Assembly (NCBI GenBank): GCA_903959115.1
Contig: CAJBVU010000172.1
Span: 1-19,251 of the forward strand
Direction of reading: 5' to 3'
DNA length: 19,251 nucleotides
DNA from: an uncultured Bacteroidota bacterium
GTDB taxonomy: Bacteria > Bacteroidota > Bacteroidia > NS11-12g > UBA955
Under the pieces are notes generated by a model, which saw nothing but the letters and a program-made list of their open reading frames with translations, had not been told where the DNA came from and did no database searches. The position numbers and the translations under genes are program-made. Below are positions 6,655 to 14,391 of this stretch, one piece after another; the first letter of the stretch is position 1, and every line of letters begins with the position of its first letter.

Positions 6655-8442
6655 TTGAAATCCCCATTTAAACATATTGTTTTCTTCTGGCTTAGCATTC
6701 TAGCCACGATGAATACATATGGGGTAACGGGTCCTGCGATTTTGCGCCGCGCTTGCCAAGATCGGATCACGGCTGAACTTACGCTGACACTTACGCCACC
6801 AACGGACGCGTGCGGAAGTTTTGTTTACCACAGATTATATGGAAGAGAAGACGCCTCCTCCAGTTGGAGACTATTAAAACAGATCAACTCGCTGAATACC
6901 AACATCATAAATACAACACTAAGTAGCAAAAAAAAGTGGGAGGTATACCTAGTGACTTCTTTTGCGTGTAACGGAAAAGACACTCTCAGTTCTAATCATT
7001 TATTCATAGATGATGTTGCACCCAAACAGTTCGAACCAGATAGTGTGAGTATTGATTTTAGTACACAGCGCGTAATTGCGGGTTGGACCAGGCCCAACGA
7101 GCCCGATATTTTAGGCTACAGTCTGTTTAAGTTTCAAGGTGGTGGCAACGCCCTTTTGGTGGACACATTTTCAACCCAATACACATTTAACAAATCACAA
7201 TTCGACCCATCTATTGCGAATAATCAATTTGCAATCGCAGCATTTGATAGTTGCCTAAATGGTGGTTTAATAAGTAATTATCATTCTCCTATTAAACTAG
7301 ATATTCAAGTTGATCCTAAGTTTTGGTGTTCAAAAAAAACCATCCTGTCATGGCGAATTTATCAAGGATGGCTGGTCTCCCATTATGATGTTTTTCGATT
7401 CGATGTTACATCGAACACATGGGCATTTTTGGGTAGCAAAACAACAGACCTCACGAACAACCCTGGAACATATCAATACCAAGACTCAACCTATCTTTTA
7501 AACCATAGTTATTTATATTTCGTTAGGGCCCAAAAGGTTGGATCATCTACCACATCAACATCAAATGCGGTTTCTATTGCATACGCCCACCCTACACTTG
7601 TACCTCCACTTTCAGCACTACACGGAGTGAACGTATTCTCTGATAATCAATTAGTTATAGATGGACAATGGCAAAAAGACGGAGCCTCTTCATCGTTGCA
7701 AATACAAAAAAAGGTAGGTGCCTCTTGGCAAACCATCCAAACGTTAACCACGCCTGGCGCATTCAATTTAAGCGACAACTCGGTGAGTGCGGCGAACACA
7801 AAATACAGTTATAGAACCTTACGAAAAAACGATTGTGGCTATGTCGACGATAGTTGTTGCTTGCACCAAAACATGCTCCTCGCCTCTTCTTCTTTACCAA
7901 GGGCATTAAAATGGAATAGCTATCTTGGTTGGGTGTGCCCTTTCACTAAGAGCATCTTCGACTACACGGTCGAAATAAAAGAGGGTTCCACGTGGAAACA
8001 ACACCAAATTACGACCGACACAATCTATGCTATTCCAAACAACCTTTACGGAAAACAGGTGTTTCGAATAAGCATTTTTAGCAAAAATGGCGTTTTCTCA
8101 CCTAGTTATATCCTTTATTCTAATGAAATCACATTGGATTTGGGAATCGACACGAGTCGTTTCGATACACTATTGATACCTAACGCGATTACCTCAAAGG
8201 GAGAAATACGGGAAAATAAAATTTTTAAGATCAGCAACCCTGCCATTTCTCTTGGTCAATCAACCCTAATAATCATAAATCGTTGGGGTGAAATAATTGC
8301 AAAGGTGGATGCGTTGGTTGGTTGGGATGGTATTGACCCTTCGGGCAACCACTATCCTGGTGGTGTTTATGTTTATTTGTTTGATGCGTCATACAACAAC
8401 AAACGAATTAGTAAGTCTGGTACTTTTTTAATACTTGATTGA
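6655..8442 (+). CDS. Secreted protein with type IX secretion (gliding-motility type B) C-terminal domain
   Basis: 595 residues from a TTG start; no ATG precedes the signal peptide. The N-terminus (KSPFKHIVFFWLSILATM) is a Sec signal peptide. The middle (~40-500) is Ser/Thr/Asn-rich with repeated Trp/Tyr beta-strand patterns like fibronectin-III or Ig-like modules (for example VIAGWTRPNEPDILGYSLF and WNSYLGW). The last ~88 residues (508-595) fit the type B sorting domain: IPNAIT, INRWGEII near 541-548, WDGIDPSG near 557-564, GGVYVYLFD, and a final beta-strand at the C-terminus. Known cargo with this domain crosses the outer membrane through the type IX system. Its own function is unknown; adhesin or surface protein is likely. 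It overlaps ybeY by one base. Confidence 0.85.
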   Translation: MKSPFKHIVFFWLSILATMNTYGVTGPAILRRACQDRITAELTLTLTPPTDACGSFVYHRLYGREDASSSWRLLKQINSLNTNIINTTLSSKKKWEVYLVTSFACNGKDTLSSNHLFIDDVAPKQFEPDSVSIDFSTQRVIAGWTRPNEPDILGYSLFKFQGGGNALLVDTFSTQYTFNKSQFDPSIANNQFAIAAFDSCLNGGLISNYHSPIKLDIQVDPKFWCSKKTILSWRIYQGWLVSHYDVFRFDVTSNTWAFLGSKTTDLTNNPGTYQYQDSTYLLNHSYLYFVRAQKVGSSTTSTSNAVSIAYAHPTLVPPLSALHGVNVFSDNQLVIDGQWQKDGASSSLQIQKKVGASWQTIQTLTTPGAFNLSDNSVSAANTKYSYRTLRKNDCGYVDDSCCLHQNMLLASSSLPRALKWNSYLGWVCPFTKSIFDYTVEIKEGSTWKQHQITTDTIYAIPNNLYGKQVFRISIFSKNGVFSPSYILYSNEITLDLGIDTSRFDTLLIPNAITSKGEIRENKIFKISNPAISLGQSTLIIINRWGEIIAKVDALVGWDGIDPSGNHYPGGVYVYLFDASYNNKRISKSGTFLILD

Positions 8443-8873
8443 TGGAGACTATCCAGTTCACGGGAAAACATCGGTTTTTGAATTTGGCTGACAGAAAAAA
8501 AATTCGGTCGTTACTCAGCACAACAGCCAAAAAACACTCAAAAACAATACAAACTCTTCAATATGTTTTTGTTAGCGACGACGATTTACACCAAATCAAT
8601 TTAGAGTTTTTAAATCACGACACGCTCACAGACATTATCACTTTTGACCTGGGAACAACAAGCACAGTTGTAGATGGGGAGATTTACATTTCCTTAGACC
8701 GGGTAAGAGAAAATAGCAGCACACTGAACACGCCCTATTTTGAAGAACTCATACGTGTGGTTTCTCATGGCTTGTTGCACCTAGTTGGCTTCAAAGACAA
8801 AACATCAAAAGATGCTGCCATTATGAGAAGCAAAGAAGAGGAGTGCTTATCTTTGTGGAGATCGATTCAATAG
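8442..8873 (+). CDS. ybeY: Endoribonuclease YbeY (rRNA maturation)
   Basis: 143 residues from the ATG at 8442, which overlaps the upstream stop (TGATG). A TTG three bases earlier is a weaker choice. YbeY is a metal-dependent single-strand RNase used in 16S rRNA 3' maturation and ribosome quality control. The segment [10 protein letters not shown] (62-71) and the signature [13 protein letters not shown] (109-121) identify it. The first two metal His are present (H109, H113). The third ligand, a His in the E. coli protein (HGxLHLxGYDH), is Asp119 here. The stop TAG at 8871-8873 shares its last base with a parS-like palindrome placed before mnmG. Confidence 0.93.
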   Translation: METIQFTGKHRFLNLADRKKIRSLLSTTAKKHSKTIQTLQYVFVSDDDLHQINLEFLNHDTLTDIITFDLGTTSTVVDGEIYISLDRVRENSSTLNTPYFEELIRVVSHGLLHLVGFKDKTSKDAAIMRSKEEECLSLWRSIQ

Positions 8874-8888
8874 GTTTCACGTGAAACC
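8873..8888. promoter_or_regulatory. parS-like ParB binding site 1
   Basis: GGTTTCACGTGAAACC is a perfect 16-bp palindrome whose inner 14 bases, GTTTCACGTGAAAC (8874-8887), equal the core of the conserved chromosomal parS consensus TGTTNCACGTGAAACA. It fills the 25-base gap between ybeY and the mnmG ATG. parS sites load ParB for chromosome segregation and usually cluster near oriC. ParA and ParB genes are not in this window. Confidence 0.78.
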
Positions 8889-8898
8889 CCAAACTTTT

Positions 8899-10758
8899 AT
8901 GGAATCAAAATACGACGTCATTGTAGTTGGTGCCGGCCACGCTGGTTGTGAAGCTGCCCATTCGGCAGCAACCATGGGTTGTAGCGTTTTGCTTATTACT
9001 ATGAACCTGGAAACAATTGCCAAAATGAGCTGTAATCCAGCCATGGGTGGCGTAGCTAAGGGTCAGATTGTTAGAGAAATAGACGCACTAGGAGGCATGT
9101 CTGGAATCATCACAGACAACACAATGATTCAATTCCGAATGCTTAATAGAAGCAAAGGGGTTGCAATGTGGAGTCCGAGAGCTCAAAGCGACCGGTGGCG
9201 TTTCTCAGAAGCGTGGCGATTGGCCCTCGAATCGAACCCGTTAATAGACTTTTTTCAAGACGGGGTTTCCTCTTTACTATTTGATGATCAACGAGTTAGC
9301 GGAGTTGTCACAAACATGGGCATGTCGTTTAACTCAAAATCTGTAGTACTAACAACGGGTACTTTTCTGAACGGTTTAATTCATATCGGTAGGCAAAACT
9401 TCGGTGGTGGCAGAATGGGAGAACAAGCATCGATGGGCATTACGGAACAATTGTCAGAAAAAGGATTCACCACGGGTAGAATGAAAACGGGCACACCACC
9501 ACGGGTAGATGGTAGATCGTTGGACTACAGTAAAATGGAAGAACAGGCTGGCGACGTGGAACCCGCAAAATTCAGCTTTTCAACAACAACTAAACCACTA
9601 GTAACGCAGAGACCGTGCCACATCACCTATACAAACGAGGCTGTTCACGACGTGTTGAGAACAGGGTTTGAAGACAGCCCGATGTATAACGGAAGTATTC
9701 AGGGATTAGGGCCACGATACTGTCCGAGCATCGAAGACAAAATCAACCGATTCGCCGAGAGAGACCGGCATCAAATATTCGTAGAGCCCGAAGGTTGGAA
9801 CACCGTAGAGGTATATGTTAACGGCTTCAGTACTTCTCTACCTGAAAGCGTGCAAACAAAGGCCCTGCGCTTAATTCCAGGATTTGAAAAAGCTAAAATC
9901 TTTAGGCCTGGATATGCCATCGAGTATGATTATTTCCAACCCACCCAGCTTAAAAACACGCTAGAAACGAAGGTGGTGGATGGTCTCTACTTTGCTGGAC
10001 AAATCAACGGAACCACTGGCTATGAAGAGGCCGCATGCCAGGGTTTAATGGCTGGAATAAACGCTGCATTGTTGGTACAAGAAAAAGAACCACTCATCTT
10101 ACAGCGAAATGAAGCCTATATCGGTGTTTTGATCGATGATTTAATAAACAAGGGGACCGATGAACCATATAGAATGTTTACCTCGCGTGCGGAATATCGC
10201 ATCAGCTTGAGACAAGACAATGCCGACGAAAGGCTCACACCTAGAGGATATAGCATCAGATTGGCTAAGGAGGATCGCATGACAGAATTGGACAAGATCA
10301 ATCAAGACGCGGATAAAATAAAGGAAATACTAGCGATAACGAATGTCACACCGGAAGAGCTTAAAACCTTCTTGCCTGACGATGTGGCGGAAATATCAGA
10401 AAAACAGAGGGCAAACAAACTGCTGCTACGACCCCAAATCGAATTACACAACTTAGAAGAAATTCCCTCTATCGGTGAGGCAATTGGAGCGTATAGTCAG
10501 GAATCGAAAGAAAGGGCGTCGATAAAAATAAAGTACCAATCTTATATCGACAAAGAAATAGAATTGGCCAGCAAGGTTCAAAGATTAGAACACACACCCA
10601 TTCCAACAGACTACAATTACCATTTGATAACAAGCCTCAGCCATGAGTCACGTGAAAAACTCACCAAAACCAAACCGCAGACGCTTGGTCAGGCCACTAG
10701 AATTAGCGGTGTTAGTCCCGCTGATATACAGGTATTACTCATCCACCTCGGGCGTTAA
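8899..10758 (+). CDS. mnmG: tRNA uridine-5-carboxymethylaminomethyl modification enzyme MnmG (GidA)
   Basis: 619 residues from the ATG at 8899. A GTG at 8881 lies inside the parS palindrome and would add six unconserved residues. Together with MnmE, MnmG installs the (carboxymethyl)aminomethyl group at U34 of several tRNAs, using FAD, NADH and a folate-bound one-carbon unit. Visible marks are the FAD-binding [12 protein letters not shown] (about 10-21), [40 protein letters not shown], the second dinucleotide region [16 protein letters not shown] and the C-terminal MnmE/tRNA-interacting helices (after ~540). The length is normal. The gene sits near oriC in many bacteria, which agrees with the parS sites on both sides here. 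Confidence 0.97.
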   Translation: MESKYDVIVVGAGHAGCEAAHSAATMGCSVLLITMNLETIAKMSCNPAMGGVAKGQIVREIDALGGMSGIITDNTMIQFRMLNRSKGVAMWSPRAQSDRWRFSEAWRLALESNPLIDFFQDGVSSLLFDDQRVSGVVTNMGMSFNSKSVVLTTGTFLNGLIHIGRQNFGGGRMGEQASMGITEQLSEKGFTTGRMKTGTPPRVDGRSLDYSKMEEQAGDVEPAKFSFSTTTKPLVTQRPCHITYTNEAVHDVLRTGFEDSPMYNGSIQGLGPRYCPSIEDKINRFAERDRHQIFVEPEGWNTVEVYVNGFSTSLPESVQTKALRLIPGFEKAKIFRPGYAIEYDYFQPTQLKNTLETKVVDGLYFAGQINGTTGYEEAACQGLMAGINAALLVQEKEPLILQRNEAYIGVLIDDLINKGTDEPYRMFTSRAEYRISLRQDNADERLTPRGYSIRLAKEDRMTELDKINQDADKIKEILAITNVTPEELKTFLPDDVAEISEKQRANKLLLRPQIELHNLEEIPSIGEAIGAYSQESKERASIKIKYQSYIDKEIELASKVQRLEHTPIPTDYNYHLITSLSHESREKLTKTKPQTLGQATRISGVSPADIQVLLIHLGR

Positions 10759-10763
10759 AACCA

Positions 10764-12176
10764 TTGCTTCACAAGAAAACCTTGTATAAAAACAAAAACA
10801 TATCGCTGTTTATTCAGGGCGCAATCATAGCTGCGATCGTCATAACATGCGCATATTGCGCTAACCCTGTTCCACCCATGGGCGGCGACAAGGACACCTT
10901 AAAACCGACCTTAATTAGTGTATCCAACAGGCCTAAAGATAATCAACAAATCATTAGGCTTGAATTCAGCGAAAACATACAAACCAAAAACGCATTGGTT
11001 GTATCGCCTATCGTTAATTCATCGAAAGAACAAACAACGACGACTATTGAGAGGCAGAAAATTCAAATATGCACACCAAAAATTACCAGTGCTATTTATT
11101 TAAATGGTTTCGTCTTTGACCTAAACGAAAATAACGCTATTGACCAACCTACTGTTTTATTAAAAAACGATACCGGAGAATTGATCATTTCTACATCGCT
11201 GGACGATGCCAATTATTTACCAGGGTCTAATGATAATGCCAAAACTAAAAAAAGGGTCTTTATTAGAGATGCGAATCGGTATCAATTGCAAGGAAAACAA
11301 ACTGATTCATCGCCGATATATCTACCAATTACAACCGATAACATAACTTATCACTTTCACGGCCTTACCGACAGTTTACATATGGTATATGTGGTATATG
11401 AAGACAACGATTATGTTATTTCCGATTACGAAAAAGCGACGTGTTTTTATTTAACAAACAATTACAGAGATACATTTAAAAGTACGAATACATATAAAAC
11501 AAAGAGTTATAAATCCGCTTTTAATTACCATGATAGTCTATACATAATTATCGAACCCACTATTGATATTAATTGGTTTAACAAAGAGTTCGTACATCAA
11601 TTCAACAAAGACACCCTAATTGTATTAAATAAACATATTCAACAAGTTAGTGCTGAACTATCAATTGACAGTTTTACTAAAATAAAAAAAATCAGCTATA
11701 CTAAAATAAATCAAATCAATTCTTATACTATCAATAATTCATCCGATACAATACCCGTGAGACTATTTTATCACTACCCTTTAATTATCAATTCTGAACC
11801 AACAACAACCAATTATTCAAGTTTCAAAAGCCAAGTTTCAAAAGCGGGGCTAATTAATATTACTAACCCAAATAACTTTCCTATTAATATTACCATCAAT
11901 ATTGGAAGTTCCCGGTTATATCTATCCTTAGCTGAAAAACAAGCTGAAAATTTTTATTTACCCGAGGGTGCTTATAATTATACTTGTTGGATACCAAATC
12001 CTTCATCCATGAATTCATTATCACCACTTACCATTGACTATAAAAATCAAATACCACTTAGTGATGCAGATTACCTATATAAGCCATTAAAACAAATAGT
12101 TGTGAGTTCTAAATTGGAAAATACGTTAATATTACCAGATATCACAGCGTTTAATACAGGGACAATATCTAAATAA
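10764..12176 (+). CDS. Putative lipoprotein with N-terminal Ig-like (SbsA-type) domain
   Basis: 470 residues from a TTG start 5 bases after the mnmG stop; no ATG is available. The N-terminus is basic, then hydrophobic (ISLFIQGAIIAAIVITCAYC), then ANPVPPMGGDKDTLKP. The CANPV..GG.KDT..P pattern is typical of Bacteroidota envelope lipoproteins that carry a bacterial Ig-like domain (RLEFSENIQ about 66-74). C32 is the likely lipidated Cys, although Tyr at -1 is unusual. After ~120 the sequence is rich in Asn, Tyr, Thr and Ser and I recognise nothing. The role is unknown; it is probably anchored in the outer membrane and faces the periplasm. Codons become strongly AT-rich toward the 3' end (11,500 onward), matching the AT-rich gap that follows. 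Confidence 0.78.
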   Translation: MLHKKTLYKNKNISLFIQGAIIAAIVITCAYCANPVPPMGGDKDTLKPTLISVSNRPKDNQQIIRLEFSENIQTKNALVVSPIVNSSKEQTTTTIERQKIQICTPKITSAIYLNGFVFDLNENNAIDQPTVLLKNDTGELIISTSLDDANYLPGSNDNAKTKKRVFIRDANRYQLQGKQTDSSPIYLPITTDNITYHFHGLTDSLHMVYVVYEDNDYVISDYEKATCFYLTNNYRDTFKSTNTYKTKSYKSAFNYHDSLYIIIEPTIDINWFNKEFVHQFNKDTLIVLNKHIQQVSAELSIDSFTKIKKISYTKINQINSYTINNSSDTIPVRLFYHYPLIINSEPTTTNYSSFKSQVSKAGLINITNPNNFPINITINIGSSRLYLSLAEKQAENFYLPEGAYNYTCWIPNPSSMNSLSPLTIDYKNQIPLSDADYLYKPLKQIVVSSKLENTLILPDITAFNTGTISK

Positions 12177-12181
12177 CATCC

Positions 12182-12195
12182 GTTTCACGTGAAAC
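12182..12195. promoter_or_regulatory. parS-like ParB binding site 2
   Basis: A second exact GTTTCACGTGAAAC, 5 bases after the lipoprotein stop and at the left edge of the AT-rich gap. Two exact copies of a 14-base palindrome 3.3 kb apart cannot be chance. A DnaA-box-like GTTTACACA begins 2 bases after it (12197-12205). Confidence 0.78.
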
Positions 12196-12417
12196 CGTTT
12201 ACACAAGACGTCTACTCAAATTCAATTTCGTTTATAACAGCCATTAAAGGACACAAACAACCCAAAGTAAAAGTGTATAACACATGACCATAATTATACT
12301 AATATTGACATCAATATTATTCAATTATTACAGTTAACTCATTATATATCAATATATATAAAAATACAACCGTCACCAAAGGATAAAATAAACAGCAAGT
12401 TATCACGATATCCACAC

Positions 12418-12481
12418 AGCTATAGTATATACTACGTAATACCTTTTCTTTAAATTAATAATTCTTATTATTACTATAGCT
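12418..12481. repeat. 10-bp inverted repeat with 44-base spacer
   Basis: AGCTATAGTA (12418-12427) and its exact complement TACTATAGCT (12472-12481) enclose a very AT-rich spacer. The left arm starts 2 bases after the ATATCCACA DnaA-like box. It may be a protein-binding pair or a cruciform-forming element. Confidence 0.5.
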
Positions 12482-12549
12482 AAGAACGAAATCGTGGATT
12501 GTTGGAAATTAGAAATGATGACAAAGAGAATAAAACAAACAGCAATCTT

Positions 12550-12557
12550 TAGATTTG
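12550..12557 (+). promoter_or_regulatory. Bacteroidota -7 element of pheS
   Basis: TAGATTTG matches TAnnTTTG and ends 4 bases before the pheS ATG at 12562, implying a leaderless mRNA. There is no TTG at the usual -33 distance. Confidence 0.5.
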
Positions 12558-12561
12558 TAGA

Positions 12562-13572
12562 ATGATTGACAGAATAGCAGAGATACTGAAACAAGTAAAT
12601 GATGTTGTTTTTGAAAAAGAAAACAATGCGGAATCTTTCCGTTTGCTGTATTTGTCGAAAAAAGGAATCATCACACAATTGTTTGATGAATTCAAAATAA
12701 TACCAAACGATCAAAAAAAATTAGTTGGTGCTCAGTTGAATATACTGAAACAAAGAGCGGAAGAAATCCATCAGCAACAAAAAGAAATAGAAGAGCATTC
12801 TAACCAAAATAATATCAATCGTGGGGATTCAACATTACCGGTTTATCAAGAAAGTGCTGGCGCTTATCACCCGTTAAGGATTGTTGAAGATCGATTATTA
12901 GAAATTTTCTTTTCTTTAGGTTTTGATTTGGCTGAGGGTCCAGAAATTGAGGATGATAAACACAATTTTGCATCGTTGAATTTTGCAGAAGATCATCCAG
13001 CTCGAGATATGCAAGACACATTTTTCATTGCAGAACATGTTTTAAGAACACATACCAGTTCTGTACAAATCCGCGAAATGGAAAAAGGCAAACTACCACT
13101 ACGTTTGGTAATGCCAGGAAGGGTATACAGAAACGAAGCGGTGAGTGCTAGAAGCAATTGTTTTTTTCACCAAATTGAAGGATTGTACATTGATAAAGGG
13201 GTGAGTTTTGCTGATTTAAAACAAACATTGTATTATTTCGTTCAGCAGTTTTTTGGTGAAGGAACTAAAGTTAGATTTAGATCAAGTTATTTTCCTTTTA
13301 CCGAACCCAGTGCGGAAATGGATATTTGGGCGGGTCTTGAAACGGAAGAAAATCGTAGACTTACTAAAGGTACAGGTTGGTTAGAAGTGTTAGGTTGTGG
13401 TATGGTTCATCCCAATGTATTAGAGGCTTGTAGTATTAATTCTTCAGAATATACAGGCTTTGCTTTTGGAATGGGTATCGATAGAATTACCATGTTAAAA
13501 TATGGTATTAATGATATTAGGGACTTGTTTGTAAACGATAAACGTTTATTATCTCAATTTTCAGGAGTGTAA
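12562..13572 (+). CDS. pheS: Phenylalanyl-tRNA synthetase alpha subunit
   Basis: 336 residues, normal for bacterial PheS. It attaches Phe to tRNA-Phe as the catalytic alpha subunit of the alpha2-beta2 enzyme. The N-terminal coiled-coil arm (about 1-85) is rich in Lys, Gln and Glu. The class II catalytic domain follows, with HPLRIVEDRLLEIF (103-116), motif 2 in GRVYRNEAVSARSNCFFHQ (186-204), the Phe-pocket stretch SSYFPFTEPSAEMDI (241-255), and motif 3 AFGMGIDRITMLKYGI (301-316). The start is fixed by a promoter element immediately upstream. The pheT partner is not adjacent; lpxH follows 11 bases after the stop, so pheS here heads a pheS-lpxH-prfA run. Confidence 0.96.
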   Translation: MIDRIAEILKQVNDVVFEKENNAESFRLLYLSKKGIITQLFDEFKIIPNDQKKLVGAQLNILKQRAEEIHQQQKEIEEHSNQNNINRGDSTLPVYQESAGAYHPLRIVEDRLLEIFFSLGFDLAEGPEIEDDKHNFASLNFAEDHPARDMQDTFFIAEHVLRTHTSSVQIREMEKGKLPLRLVMPGRVYRNEAVSARSNCFFHQIEGLYIDKGVSFADLKQTLYYFVQQFFGEGTKVRFRSSYFPFTEPSAEMDIWAGLETEENRRLTKGTGWLEVLGCGMVHPNVLEACSINSSEYTGFAFGMGIDRITMLKYGINDIRDLFVNDKRLLSQFSGV

Positions 13573-13583
13573 ACCACCATCGA

Positions 13584-14345
13584 TTGACAGCAGAAAAAAA
13601 AATATATTTTGCCAGCGACTTCCACCTTGGAATGCCGGATTTGGAGCGATCTTTAGAAAGGGAAAAATCTATAGTTTCTTGGTTAAATGCCATTTCGAAG
13701 GATGCGTCTGCAGTTTATTTGTTGGGCGATGTATTTGATTTTTGGTTTGAGTATAAAACAGTTGTTCCAAAAGGATTTATAAGGTTTTTGGGTGCGATTA
13801 GTCGGCTTACCGATGCAGGAATTCCAGTTTATTTGTTTCCAGGTAACCATGATCTATGGGTTGGAAAATATTTAGAAGCGGAATGTGGCGTAGTGGTGGT
13901 TAAAGAGGCTCTTACGATAGAACTCGGCAATGACATTTGCTATTTACACCATGGCGATGGATTGGGTCCAGGCGATGCAGGATATAAATGGTTAAAAAAG
14001 GTTTTTTTGTCAAAAATTGCTCAAACAGCGTTTGCGATGATTCACCCTGGAATTGGGGTTTCGCTTGCTCAAAAACTAAGTAAAAAAAGCCGTTTGGCAC
14101 AAAACCCAAAAGAAGACAATTATCTAGGGGATTCAAAAGAACATCTAACTCAATTTTGTAAACAGTATTTATTGAATTGTAAGACCCAAAAGCCTAAATA
14201 TTTTATTTTTGGTCACAGGCACTTGGTGTTGGACATAGATTTGGGTGATGGTATTAGATACATCAACCTAGGAGAGTGGTTACATGGGAGTCAATATGCG
14301 GAATACGATGGCTTGGAGTTGCGCATTAAAGCCTGGGTTTCGTAA
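13584..14345 (+). CDS. lpxH: UDP-2,3-diacylglucosamine diphosphatase LpxH
   Basis: 253 residues from a TTG start; no ATG occurs before the first metal motif. It is a calcineurin-type metallophosphoesterase with all signature blocks: SDFHLG (Asp12, His14), GDVFDFWFEYKTVVPKGF (Asp49), PGNHD (Asn88, His89), LHHGDG (around His122-123) and GHRH (His211, His213). LpxH hydrolyses UDP-2,3-diacylglucosamine to lipid X and UMP in lipid A synthesis at the inner membrane. The DFWFEYKTVVPKG stretch is characteristic of the Bacteroidota form. Its middle part (about 131-165) is hydrophobic and helical, as expected for the lipid-binding cap. It is probably cotranscribed with pheS (11-base gap). Confidence 0.9.
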   Translation: MTAEKKIYFASDFHLGMPDLERSLEREKSIVSWLNAISKDASAVYLLGDVFDFWFEYKTVVPKGFIRFLGAISRLTDAGIPVYLFPGNHDLWVGKYLEAECGVVVVKEALTIELGNDICYLHHGDGLGPGDAGYKWLKKVFLSKIAQTAFAMIHPGIGVSLAQKLSKKSRLAQNPKEDNYLGDSKEHLTQFCKQYLLNCKTQKPKYFIFGHRHLVLDIDLGDGIRYINLGEWLHGSQYAEYDGLELRIKAWVS

Positions 14346-14375
14346 TTCTGATTTTTTTAAGTAAAGTATAAGTTG

Positions 14376-14381
14376 AAAGGA
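14376..14381 (+). promoter_or_regulatory. Shine-Dalgarno-like site of prfA
   Basis: AAAGGA lies 10 bases before the prfA ATG. It is the only clear purine-rich ribosome site before a start in this window, where most genes have none. Confidence 0.35.
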
Positions 14382-14391
14382 TTGAATTAAA

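Larger units (their letters stand above)
12196..12561. other. AT-rich intergenic region, candidate replication origin (oriC)
   Basis: There is no gene on either strand. The stretch is dominated by A/T runs, most strongly 12291-12366 and 12421-12480. Three sites match the DnaA box TTWTNCACA at 8 of 9 positions: GTTTACACA (12197-12205, +), ATATCCACA (12408-12416, +) and TTATACACT (12272-12280, -). A parS site borders it on the left and a 10-bp inverted repeat lies inside. Hand counts of G and C show C>=G to the left and G>C to the right on the plus strand, although genes on both sides run the same way. The oriC assignment is inference. The alternative is a long AT-rich spacer with a promoter for pheS. 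Confidence 0.42.

Noticed and set aside
8881..8898. GTG at 8881 as the mnmG start
   Set aside because: It lies inside the parS palindrome and adds six residues outside the family's usual start; the ATG at 8899 directly precedes the conserved FAD-binding strand.
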